Assembly: GCF_029168945.1 (NCBI RefSeq)
Contig: NC_083603.1
Coordinates: forward strand, 5,828,001-5,892,000
DNA from: Cannabis sativa
Taxonomy: Eukaryota; Streptophyta; Magnoliopsida; Rosales; Cannabaceae
DNA length: 64,000 bases
Direction: 5' to 3'
Of the stretch, positions 24,594 through 34,109 are shown piece by piece; the first letter of the stretch is position 1, and each line of letters opens with the position of its first letter. The translations under genes and the position numbers were made by a program. The notes under the pieces are model-generated. The model did no database searches and was not told the origin of the DNA. It saw only the letters and a program-made list of their open reading frames with translations.

Positions 24594-27182
24594 CTGATAA
24601 GCATGAAATAAGAATAAACATATTACATGACTGTATATAAATGTAGTTACAGAAAATAATATTTTATATATGAAAGAAAAATTATTTGGGGTTACCTAAC
24701 CATGATCTGCTGCTGCTCAATCTGTTGTCGAAATTGACAATTCATAGCCTTTTGATCCTCAGTCGAAGTACCAAATATTCTTACAACAATGTCGTCACCA
24801 TGCATTTCATCAGGTAATAATGACAGAAGCTGTGGGCAGTCAGTGATCTGAATTTCCATAAAAGACTTTCTCTTTGATAGCCACTGTAGCTGCAATTCTG
24901 TTATTGATAAGTTAGAACAGCCAGAGAGCCACAAGTATTGTAAACTCTGTTTACATCCTTCAATCCATGAAGGAAAAATCTTTGCTTTTGGTAAGTTGGA
25001 GAGTTTCAGTCTTTGAAGTCTTATGGTAGGACTGATCTTTGGTTTTTCATAAAACAAAAGCTTCTTGCAGTTACTAATCACAAGAGTCTTCAATGCTGTA
25101 AGGGATTCTATTACTTTATCGGATAACAACTGCAGCTTGTGGCACTCATCAATCATTAGTGTTCGAAGAGAAGTCAAGTATTGGATTCCATTGTCATGAT
25201 CAAAGAGTTCTTCTTTGGTAGTTATGGAAAGAAATATGAGATTTTCCCTTAGATTCTTTATGTTCTTTGGAAGACCTTCAAGCTCGGTACACCCTTGAAG
25301 CTGTAAAGATTGCAGACTTTGCAGCTTGCAGATGGAATCAGGAAGTTTGGTGAGTTTACAATTCCATGACAGGTTGAGGCTCCTTAAACGCTTCATTCCA
25401 CCGATGTAACTGGGCAACGTTTCGAAAGATGATTTACTCAGGTCTAACATTCGGAGGTTGACATAATTCTTGATCAGCTGTTTGTTGAAGAAGAAATTGA
25501 TTGAAGGTTTCGATGATAGTCCTGGGAAAATAATGGTTCGAACACTTTTCATCTTGGTGAAGGGAACTTCAACTCCATGGCAGCTATTATCATCATCATC
25601 ATCGTTGTCAAGTTCTCGATCAGTTGGAATTCCATCTGGCCTGATTGCTAGATGTCGAAGTGTGTTTGGAACTTCTGATTCATCAACAGATGTTTTCAGC
25701 ATGAGGTACTCATTTTTCGCAACAGATAATGCAAACTGATGGATGATATCATCCATATGGAATGTATAATACCATCCATGGTTGATTACATTTTTGAAGA
25801 AAGATTTCAAACGAAGCTTATTAAAAACTTCATGTCCAATATCTTCTAAACATTTGCTTTCATCTATTGGAAGAACTCCATGTGCCATCCAAAGCTGAAT
25901 CAGTTCCAAACTACAAATTTCCTTTCTCCTTTCGAAAAGTGAACAACAAAGAAAACACCGCTTTAAGTCGAATGACAAATCATGATAACTTAGTAGAAGT
26001 GTAGCAGAAACTTTAGTCATGAGACCTTGTAATTCCCATATCTTACTTTCTTTAATTCGATTCCAACTTTGCTCATTCGAATCTGAGTACAATAGGTTCC
26101 CTAAATTTTCCAGTACTAGAGGAACCCCTTCACACTGGTTGAGTACAATTTCCTTACCAATTTCGATAAGCCTCTGTCGAAGATTTATGTCTCGTACTCC
26201 CTCAACACATGCATGTTGAAGAAACAAGGATAAAGAATATTCAGGTGAAAGGCCTTCCACTTTGTGAGAAAAATCTGGTTTCATACACCGAATTCTGAGT
26301 TGTTCATTACGTGTGGTTATAACAATTTTACTTCCTTTACAACCTCCTCTTAAATAACCACTCAACTCCTCCCATTTTTCCTCATCCTCATCCCAAACAT
26401 TGTCCAGAATCAACAAAAATCTCTTCTGCTTTATATACCCTTGAAGTTCAGCAATCAAATGATCTTTCGCTGAATTCTTGTTCTTTTTCTTCGTGATGTA
26501 ATCGAGCATCATTTCAAGGAGTTTGTGAACCTCCAATTCTTTGGTAACTGACACCCAAATCTTAAGCTGAAAATAACGATTCACTCTTTCGTCTTGAGAA
26601 ACAAGCTTGGCAAGTGCAGTCTTCCCTATGCCTGGCATTCCATAAATATGAATAACAGAAAGTTTGTGATCATGAACATGAACATGATCAATCAAACAAT
26701 CAACTATCTTTCTCTGTTCATCGTCTCTACCAATATATTCCTTCTACTTTTTCATGGAGACCCAACTTTTGACGATCAGCATAAAGTTTATCTAAACTCT
26801 TGGTTATGTACTCAATACTATGACCAAGGTAAAGACTGAAGAAAAGAGGATTAGAGCGCGAAACAAAACGCCGTACCTTTCTACTAGGACTGCCATGCTC
26901 TTCCACAAATTTTCTTCGCTGTTTTTCGCATTCGAATTCATCTAATACATCCTCAGCATCAAGAAACACATTTTTAAGCCGTGTGAGCCAGTCAATTACA
27001 TCATCCTTCTTCACTTGATTCTCTATGGCATCTATGAGGAAGCCTTCGATCTTACGAATGTCTTCTCTAAGCTTTTCTATGTTGCCTTTCAAGCCTCTAG
27101 CTAAGCATATTTGTTTGTAAGCAGTGGTACCAAGCTTCTCTAAGAGAAATATGGCTACATCAGCAGCAATTAGTTCAGCCAT
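23167..27182 (-). CDS. CC-NB-ARC-LRR disease-resistance-type gene with C-terminal Myb/SANT-like domain; one apparent frameshift
   Basis: Cytoplasmic or nuclear immune-receptor-type protein, about 1136 aa if one extra base near 26740-26741 is discounted. Exon 1 (27182-24696) holds an Rx-type coiled coil (start MAELIAADVAIFLLEKLG), then NB-ARC: P-loop GMPGIGKTALAK, kinase-2 FLLILDNVWDE, RNBS-B GSKIVITTRN, GLPL-like CEGVPLVLENLG, RNBS-D CFLCCSLFE. The MHD position reads HMDD (Asp for the usual His). Leucine-rich repeats follow (LRMLDLSKSSFETLPSYIG, LRSLNLSWNCKLTKLPDSI). The exon ends in phase 2 at a GTAACC donor. A 102-bp intron (24695-24594) joins it in frame to exon 2 (24593-24230), and a second intron (24229-23728, containing a MITE) leads to exon 3 (23727-23167). 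The start at 27182 is chosen over 27209 because MAEL fits the family. The frameshift separates CC from NB-ARC, so the locus may be a pseudogene or contain a sequence error. Confidence 0.85.
23959..24192. mobile_element. MULE-type MITE, copy C, inside NLR intron 2
   Basis: A 234-bp internally shortened relative of copies B and D. It starts GGCTAATTAG and ends CTTAATTAGCC and shares the CTCAATAG and GTTCGGGGGGCAAAAATC phrases. The flanks (TATATATAT and TATACTATA) do not give a clean 9-bp duplication, perhaps because the target was a TA microsatellite. It lies wholly inside the intron 24229-23728. Confidence 0.85.
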
Positions 27183-27209
27183 TTTTTCACACTCTTCTCT
27201 GCAAAACAA

Positions 27210-28861
27210 TAGTGCAGTGCTATATTAGATGACTGGTCCAAATGACATTTACATTCATTCATTTTCCTTTGATTGTTTGGTCAATATCAGTTTGTGATGC
27301 ATCTGGTTTGGGATTGATTAACTTCATTTACCCTATTGATGTCACATATAGGGGTCCATCACATGTAGTATTCAATCAACAATCATTTTGAATTGTTGGA
27401 GGTATTGAATTCGATAGAATCTTTTTTTATGTGGGGTATTATTTTTGCTCCTAAGGCTATTCTTTCAACATTGGCTGCTATATTTGTAACATCATATTAA
27501 TGGTAGTAAAGTACTTACTTTATTACTTTTTGAGAAGTGTTACTGTCAACCTTCATGTCCGAAAACATACGTCGGAATATTTTTTTTCAATTTTTTTTTT
27601 CACGGCGGTGTTCGTTATGCCTACAACATAAATTTTTAAAAAATTTCGAATAGTTTACAGTATCGAAAATACGTTTGAAATTTATAGGGATGATATTGTA
27701 AATATAATGAATACCGCTATAAAAAAAAATTGAAAAAAAATATTTCGGCATATGATTTCGAATGTGGAGATTGACTAAGAGGTAATAGGAGGTTGTAATT
27801 AACACTCTTATTTTTTTTCTCATAATTATTTAGATTTAAAGTGTACTTTTTAGCTTGTAAATTTTTTATTTTTGTAGTGGCATTAAAACACAATCGAAGT
27901 GAAGAACTTTATTTTAAAGTAACAAAACACAATGGTGGTGGCGGATGTAAATGAGTTTTCTCGATCTGTTGTGGTTTTTTGTTGTTGTTTTTTTTTTTCT
28001 TTTATCTTTTCAATAAGAGTCTCATTGTTATGAATTTAGTTGGTGCATCTTTTTTTGTGTGGAGTGTCTGTCATTTATTTTTGATAGTATAATGTTAGTC
28101 TTTGTCACTTATTAGTTTAGGTTTATGTTTTAGTAGCTCATTCATGCAACAAATGTTGAATACTGCATAGATGTTGTTTCACCCTTTGGGGTGTATTTGG
28201 TTTAATCTCTTCATCACTAAAATTATTCTCATAAATCTCAAAGATAAACATAATTGGGATCATTTTTGCTTGACATATTACAAATGTCCCCTCACATTAT
28301 TATTTAGATGAGAGTAATTTGCAGTCATATCTCCTTCTATTTCAATATTTATACACTTAAAAAAAAATTATTTTAATCATCATTTATATGTTGTGATTAA
28401 AAAATTAGTGACTAAATGTATTTTATAAAAATAAGAGACTAAGACTATGACTGAACTGACGTAAAAATATCTGACGTGACAAGAGAGTAAGACTTAAAAC
28501 AATCACAACAAACACAAATGTCTAGACATAATTGACATAATTTGTCAACTTACAATTTTTTATATAAAAATTCATTTAAATATACCAATAAAAAATGACA
28601 CGTGGATATTGATTTATGACTTAGAAATTATTATCGAGAAAAATTAAATTTAAGTATTTGACCATTGCTATTGGGCACCATTAGTGCCAACACCTTTTAT
28701 AGGTGACACTCTTTGATCAGTTAGCGATATTCCTTAAAATTTAAAATATGCATTTAGTCACGAACTTTTTAATCTCAATTACTTTCAAGATTACGTTATA
28801 CCATGAGTGATATCTTTTAACATTTCTCTAAGTATTTATACACAACTCGAAGTTAAACTCA
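27210..28861. other. NLR upstream region and spacer
   Basis: No gene. The first few hundred bases upstream of 27182 would hold the NLR promoter and 5' leader; I see no convincing TATA box. Contains the palindrome at about 27530-27810 and, near 28355-28420, a fragment resembling the CACTA MITEs (GTGATTAAAAAATTAGTGACTAAATG). Confidence 0.45.
27530..27810. mobile_element. Palindromic MITE-like element upstream of the NLR gene
   Basis: Inverted arms of roughly 80 bp. The left (about 27553-27630) contains GTCCGAAAACATACGTCGGAATATT, and the right (about 27700-27780), read in complement, gives a closely similar ATTCGAAATCATATGCCGAAATATT. The arms continue outward more weakly to GAGAAGTGTTACTGTCAACC and its counterpart. 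Ends and target duplication are uncertain. Confidence 0.5.
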
Positions 28862-29694
28862 GTATGCGTTAGGGTTGAACATTTAGACCCGCAAACCCGA
28901 AAAACTTGACCACCCGCCCCGACCCGCTGCCAAAAAACTGAAAACCTAAAAACCCGTGTGGTCGGGTCGGGTTCAACCCGAAAATACCCCACACGGGTTT
29001 CAGGTTCGGGTATGGAAAATATTGTATTTTTTGATCGGGTTGTAACCCGTAACCCGAGATGTGGTAACCATCGTGACTTAATAGATTGATTGGGCTGGGC
29101 GCTTGTTAGTTGTTACTGGGCTGTTTATTTCTTTTTTTTTTTTTATATGTAATATGAAAATATCATTGATTATCTCCTTTTTTTTTAATAAAAAAAGAAC
29201 ATTGATTGTTCATTAAAACAAGTAGTTGGGAATCACAGGGGACCCTCCCTTTAACACCAACCAGCCATATGGCCATTAGTTCTTACATCCTTAGCCAACC
29301 TATCAGCATTAGGGCTGTACATCGGTTGGTTTAGTCGGTTTATACTACATATTTTCTAACCCAACGTAAAGATTGGTTTGTAAAATTCTGCATACAACCT
29401 ACCCAATTAAAAAAAAAAAAATCTTAACCCGACCGACAATTTGGGCGGTTTGGTCGGGTTAAGAGCAGCTCCAATGAGATTGCAAATTGATGGTATAATG
29501 TATATAATTGTTCCAAGGAGGCAGCAAATTGAGCAGCATTTTGTAGGTTTCTCTACAGTGCACGGCATATAGGAGTCACGGCATCTTGTTTTTTTTGTTT
29601 TTAGTTTTTTTAATAATTTAATTAATATTTATATATATATATTTATATTATTATATTTGTAAAATTAAGAATTATTTTTTGGGAAATTTTTTAA

Positions 29695-30022
29695 TACACA
29701 TTTTTAAAAGTGATGTACGAATCTACTCCTATTTATTTCGGCACCCGAAAAATTTTTTTAGTCTATTTTTTTTGTATATAGTAGTGTATACTGTATATTA
29801 TAATTATTTAAGACATCCTGTAAAATTTTAAAAAAAATTTAGAAAAATTTAATACGCCGAAAATAATGCACTTCTTTAAAAGTGGTGCACTGATTTACTC
29901 CTACCTGTTTCGACATTCGGGAGACTTGTTTAGTCTTTTTTTTTATGGTCGTGTACATTTTAGTTATTTAAAACATCCTGCAAAATTTTAAAAAATTTAA
30001 AAAAATTTAACATGCCGAAAAT
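29695..30022. repeat. Diverged direct repeat inside the Harbinger element
   Basis: AAAAGTGATGTACGAATCTACTCC (near 29705) recurs as AAAAGTGGTGCACTGATTTACTCC (near 29877). Each copy is followed by a CGGCACCCG or CGACATTCG motif and an A/T-rich ACATCCTG tail. Period about 175 bp, two units. Confidence 0.6.
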
Positions 30023-30683
30023 AAAATTCAAACTTTCTGTTGCGTGACTCTTTTATTTAGAAGAATACATTGTAAAAGCACCTTATAATATTTTTTTGTG
30101 TAAATTTAAATGTGAATATCATAAATTATTTTTTCTTTTAATTATAATTTAAGTAAAAATTTAATATATTTTTTTATTTTTTTAAATTAAACAATAAAAA
30201 TAATTTTTAAAATTGAACACATATTAAAATTAAAATTAAACACACTAAACATCATATTCTTATTAATCAAGAGTACACATATTTTATATTACACAACAGA
30301 ACATTATAAAATTAAAGCACAGTCAATAATACATAATAAAAACATTACAAACTTAAACATACATTTAAAAATTAAAATAAACACACCAAACATTAAACAG
30401 AAAAGTAATAACACAGATAGGAACCTTCAAAGACAAAATGAGATACAACAATTTAATAATGTGGAAGATTATTTCTTGATCCGCCGAGATAGTCATAATA
30501 CGGACTATAAACTTGTGAGTCATTTTCAGCTCTTTCATCTTGATCTTGGGATCGTTGATCTTCATCTTCAACGCCATGTCTCGAATCTTGAGATGCTCGA
30601 TATTGTGACCCCTCATATTGTGATCCCTGATATTGAGATCCCCGATTTAGATATCCCTGATATTGAGATCCCTCATATTGAGA

Positions 30684-31605
30684 TCATTCTCCTTGTTCTC
30701 CAACTTCGGATGTTTGTGCCCTTTCTTTGTAAATTCGTCTTTTTTCACTTTGAATGTACTTATGAAACTCTGGATCGGATATAGAATTCAAATCCATGAA
30801 TAAATTTTTTTCGTCAGCCTTTCTTCTGTGACGTTCATTTCTATCCTTGTTACTCTTTTCAATAACTTTAGTGAGTTCTTTATTTTGTTCCATTAGTTTG
30901 TTGAATTGATCATTACCCAATTGTTTTTCCTTTACTTTTTTCACACCACATGGTCTTTCTGTTAGATAAGTATTCATTTCCTCATTATTCATGTTTAGAT
31001 CAAATGAACTCATACCAGTGGATGCCGATGTTGGAGACTCAAAATTGTGAGACGATGATTTCGATGAAGTGAAACTAGGACCTTCGTGTTGGAATCTACG
31101 TGGTGCATTGATGTTTTCATCATTTGAAAACTTTTGAATACCTTTGAGGATGTGCCACACATGATCAAATTTAAAGCCTTTATCATACTTTTTATCTTGG
31201 GCTAATAACATCTTCGCTTGAATTAACTGTTGCAATATAAATTAAGTAATAACGTTAATGAAAATTGAAAAATAAAATAGTAATAATAAATAAATTATAA
31301 TAACAAACACTTACAATGTCTTTTGCTGAAGCACCACTTGGATTTTTATTTTGAATTTGGTTGATACATCCCCTTAATTTTGCAACTGCACTATTAATAG
31401 TAGACATTCGAGTTTTCAAAGATCTTACTGGGCGAGGTTTATTACTAAATTTTCCATCTTTGTGGTACTCTGATTGAACTCTTGCCCAAAAATTATTACC
31501 TGATTGGTTTCTTCCTACGATTGGATCTTGAGAAATGTCAACATAGACATGACACAAGTGCACATCTTCCTCTACTGAGTAAGAAGAACCGCGAATGGAA
31601 GACAT
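30684..31605 (-). CDS. PIF/Harbinger ORF1: Myb/trihelix-like protein with NAM-associated C-terminal region
   Basis: The DNA-binding accessory protein of PIF/Harbinger elements. Exon 1 (31605-31315) starts MSSIRGSSYSVEEDVHLCHVY and has the Trp/Phe-spaced Myb-like pattern (GNNFWARVQSEYH). An 85-bp intron (31314-31227, GTAAGT to CAG) leads in frame to exon 2 (31226-30684). Exon 2 carries the NAM-associated type region (KMLLAQDKKYDKGFKFDHVWHIL, then an Asn/Ser-rich segment, PCGVKKVKEKQ) and ends with a charged coiled-coil-like tail. About 277 aa, no internal stop. It probably outlived the transposase because the element was captured intact on this side. It could be expressed, but nothing here proves that. 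Confidence 0.8.
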
Positions 31606-31794
31606 TTTTGAAGAAAATATAGCTATTTAGGAAATATGTTGAAGAGATGTGATCAAATTGAATGAGAAGTGTGAGATTATATAGGAAAGGAAAATACATT
31701 GCAACGGTTGAGATCGTGGTGAAATAATTTCAGCGGCCAAGATTAAATTGTGAGATTTCTTGTCTTTTAATTTTTGAATCAGAAGATAAGGATG

Positions 31795-32275
31795 TGATGT
31801 TATTAAATGAAAAGAGTACAATATGGGTTATTATTTAGCCGATGGTATATATCCAAAATGGTCCACTCTTGTTCAAACTATCCATGATCCACGTGGTCCA
31901 AAAAAGAAACTATTTGCAATGAAACAAGAAGCATGTAGAAAAGATGTTGAACGTGCATTTGGAGTATTACAATCTAGATTTGTAATTATTGCTGGACCGA
32001 CACGTCTTTAGAATAAAACGGTTTTACATGATATAATGACTTCATGTATTATTATGTATAATATGATAATAGAAGATGAACGTGATCTAAATGCACCAAT
32101 TAGAGAGCGTGTCGAAGTGCCAAGTCCAGAAGTTGAGATGGTAGAAGATGATAATGCTCGGTTTCAAGAATTTCATGCTAGACATAGAAAGATTAAAGAT
32201 AAAGAAGCTCACATTGAGCTTCGAAATGCATTAATCGAACACTTGTGGGACGAATATGGTAACTCACAAAATTAA
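31795..32275 (+). pseudogene. PIF/Harbinger DDE transposase, C-terminal remnant with one stop
   Basis: Only the end of the transposase is present. From 31823 the frame reads MGYYLADGIYPKWSTLVQTI, then QEACRKDVERAFGVLQSRF, the block that holds the third acidic catalytic residue. A TAG at 32009-32011 follows (relatives commonly have Trp there), and the same frame resumes NKTVLHDIMTSCIIMYNMIIEDERD and runs to the natural end DEYGNSQN. The first two catalytic Asp and the helix-turn-helix region are missing, and similarity begins abruptly near 31795-31810. Confidence 0.87.
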
Positions 32276-33601
32276 TATAATTTAATTAATTTCAAGTGTG
32301 TGTTTCAAGTTTAATTTAATTTAATTTAATATAATTTTTTTCGTCATGAATGTAATGTTTGTTCTCTAGTAATGTAATATTTATGTTATTGCAATATGAT
32401 ATTTTAATTTATCGAATTTCGCCGATTTTACAGTATTATTGTCTTTAATCACATTAGTAAGTTTATTTAATTATTAGTTAAATATAAAAATTGTGGTAAT
32501 TTTTGTTAATTAATATGATATTATTTTTTTTATTTTATTAAAAAATTAATATAATAATAAAGAATATTTTTTTAGTGTAATTTTTGGTATTGTGGTTGGA
32601 GTAGAAATAATTTTTGACACCAAATTTGGTGATAGTGTAACACCAAATTTGGTGTCTTCTTGGAGATGCTCTAACCCGCCCAAACCGAGATAAGAGATTT
32701 TTTTTTTTTTTCAACTAAAATAAAAATTAACCACATAAATACACAATATATGTGAGAAAGAATTTTATTGAGAGGTTGAGAAAGAATTTTAGGATTTGAG
32801 ACTTTTTTTTTAATATATATTATATATTGTATAATATATATAAAATAAAAATAAAATAAAAATCGGGTTAAATTGGGTTGGACGGTTTAATTGGGCGGTT
32901 TGGGTCAATTTTTAACCCGCCCAATTAACTGATTGGGCGGTTTAGAATTTTGTCGAGTTATGTCGGTTTGTATTTTTTATCAGTTTTGTCGGTTTGGTTT
33001 GGACGGGTTATTCGGGTTGGGCGGTTTACGAAATTTTTTGTACACCCCTAATCAACATAATAGTTTTCTTCACGCTTAATGTGCATAATTTGGCAAGCCA
33101 GGAATTCATCCATAAGCTTCCAAACCTCCATGGTTAGCGGTCTCAACTTCCAGTAAGGGGGAAATCGTCGCTTCTCCAGGGCTCGCACTATCGGCAAGGC
33201 ATCATTGATTATCTCATTGGATACAATTATATGATTTTATAACTTTTATTTTATATATACATTATTTAATTAAATTTTATATAATAAATTATTATTATAT
33301 AATTTTTATTAAGATAATTATAATATCATATTATCATAATCTTATTAAAAGGCCCAAACAATGTTAAAAATAAAAAAAAAATGGCATTTTTAAAAATAAA
33401 ATTTTATTTCAGCCCATAAATTAAATATTCGAGTTCAACCCAATAAGACCCGAACCCGACTACACCCGACCCGATACCCGACGTACCCGAGCATCCAAAA
33501 CTCGGGTTCGGTTACACATTTTCAAAACCCGAGGCCCGATAACCCGAACTTGACCATCTGAAAATCCGAAAACCCGACCCGTGTGCAGCCCTGGTATGCA
33601 T

Positions 33602-34109
33602 AGTAATATTTTTTTAATTAGTTTTTTGTTTTTAAAATTAAAATGTGAATATTTTTTAAAATCATGTTCAATAAAATTATTTTTTATTTATTTTTTTAAT
33701 TTTTTAATTGAGAAAAAACAAAAAAATCAAAATTTTGTAAATAGTTTTTTTTTTAATCAATATTTTAAACTTTCACCCCAACTTAAATTTTGTATCTCAG
33801 ACTTGGACCCTTGCCCTACCGGACTTAAACCTGACCCCTAATTTCGGCCTTGGATCTGAACCCAACTTAAATAAAATTAATAAATAAAACTAAAAATAAA
33901 ATTTATTGAACACATTTTTATTTTTTATTTTCAAAATAAAAAAAAAATGAAAGTTATACTAAAGTCGAACCTTTATTATTTACTTACTCTCTACACATAT
34001 TTCCTGTAAAATAAGGCCACGCGAAGAACATTTCTCAAAACTCACCTTCTTCTTCTTCACAATCTGATTTGGCGACTGCATCAAATCATCTCTGCCAAGA
34101 TTTCTCACT
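33602..34109. other. Spacer and CI51 promoter/5' UTR
   Basis: A/T-rich with poly-A and poly-T runs to about 33960. The CTTCTTCTTCTTC-rich leader at 34040-34075 leads into the CI51 first exon. The 86-codon ORF at 33581 spans the hAT end and is not a gene. Confidence 0.45.

Larger units (their letters stand above)
29463..32671. mobile_element. PIF/Harbinger element (layer 4), TAA target duplication
   Basis: Starts GAGCAGCTCCAATGAG and ends with the complement of GAGCATCTCCAAGAAG. Flanked by TAA at 29460-29462 and 32672-32674, the 3-bp duplication of this superfamily. Carries a two-exon Myb-like ORF1 gene on the minus strand and, divergently, the C-terminal remnant of a DDE transposase on the plus strand. 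The 5' part of the transposase is deleted, so it cannot move by itself. Confidence 0.9.
29310..33050. mobile_element. Inner hAT-like element (layer 3), 8-bp TSD
   Basis: Starts TAGGGCTGTACA and ends TGTACACCCCTA. The subterminal GGGCGGTTT/AACCCGCCC motifs are concentrated at both ends (29430-29460 and 32675-33030). The flanks ATCAGCAT (29302-29309) and ATCAACAT (33051-33058) are an 8-bp duplication with one mismatch. It sits inside the LINE RNase H fragment. Non-autonomous; about 0.5 kb without the Harbinger insert. Confidence 0.83.
29177..33200 (-). mobile_element. 5'-truncated LINE fragment (layer 2), 15-bp TSD
   Basis: Flanked by an exact 15-bp duplication ATCATTGATTATCTC at 29162-29176 and 33201-33215. 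Read on the minus strand it begins at 33200 in an RNase H-like frame (ALPIVRALEKRRFPPYWKL, then QIMHIKREENYY) and is interrupted at 33050 by the inner hAT. It resumes at 29309 with DRLAKDVRTNGHMAGW, a stop and a poly(A)-like end (plus-strand T-run at 29178-29186). The interrupted motif is the NxxADxLAK tail of LINE RNase H domains. Only about 275 bp are LINE sequence. Confidence 0.82.
28870..33593. mobile_element. Outer hAT-like element (layer 1 of a nest), 8-bp TSD
   Basis: Starts TAGGGTTG and ends CAGCCCTG (complement CAGGGCTG). The subterminal regions are crowded with CGGGTT/AACCCG motifs on both sides (28890-29060 and 33430-33580). The flanks GTATGCGT (28862-28869) and GTATGCAT (33594-33601) are an 8-bp duplication with one mismatch, as expected for a hAT. 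Its own sequence totals about 0.7 kb; the rest is later insertions. No transposase of its own is visible. Confidence 0.8.

Noticed and set aside
24204..24604. Separate small gene for the Myb/SANT-like exon starting at the Met at 24604
   Set aside because: The Met lies inside what fits as an intron, the splice phases join the LRR exon to it exactly, and there is no room for a promoter; kept only as an alternative in the annotation.
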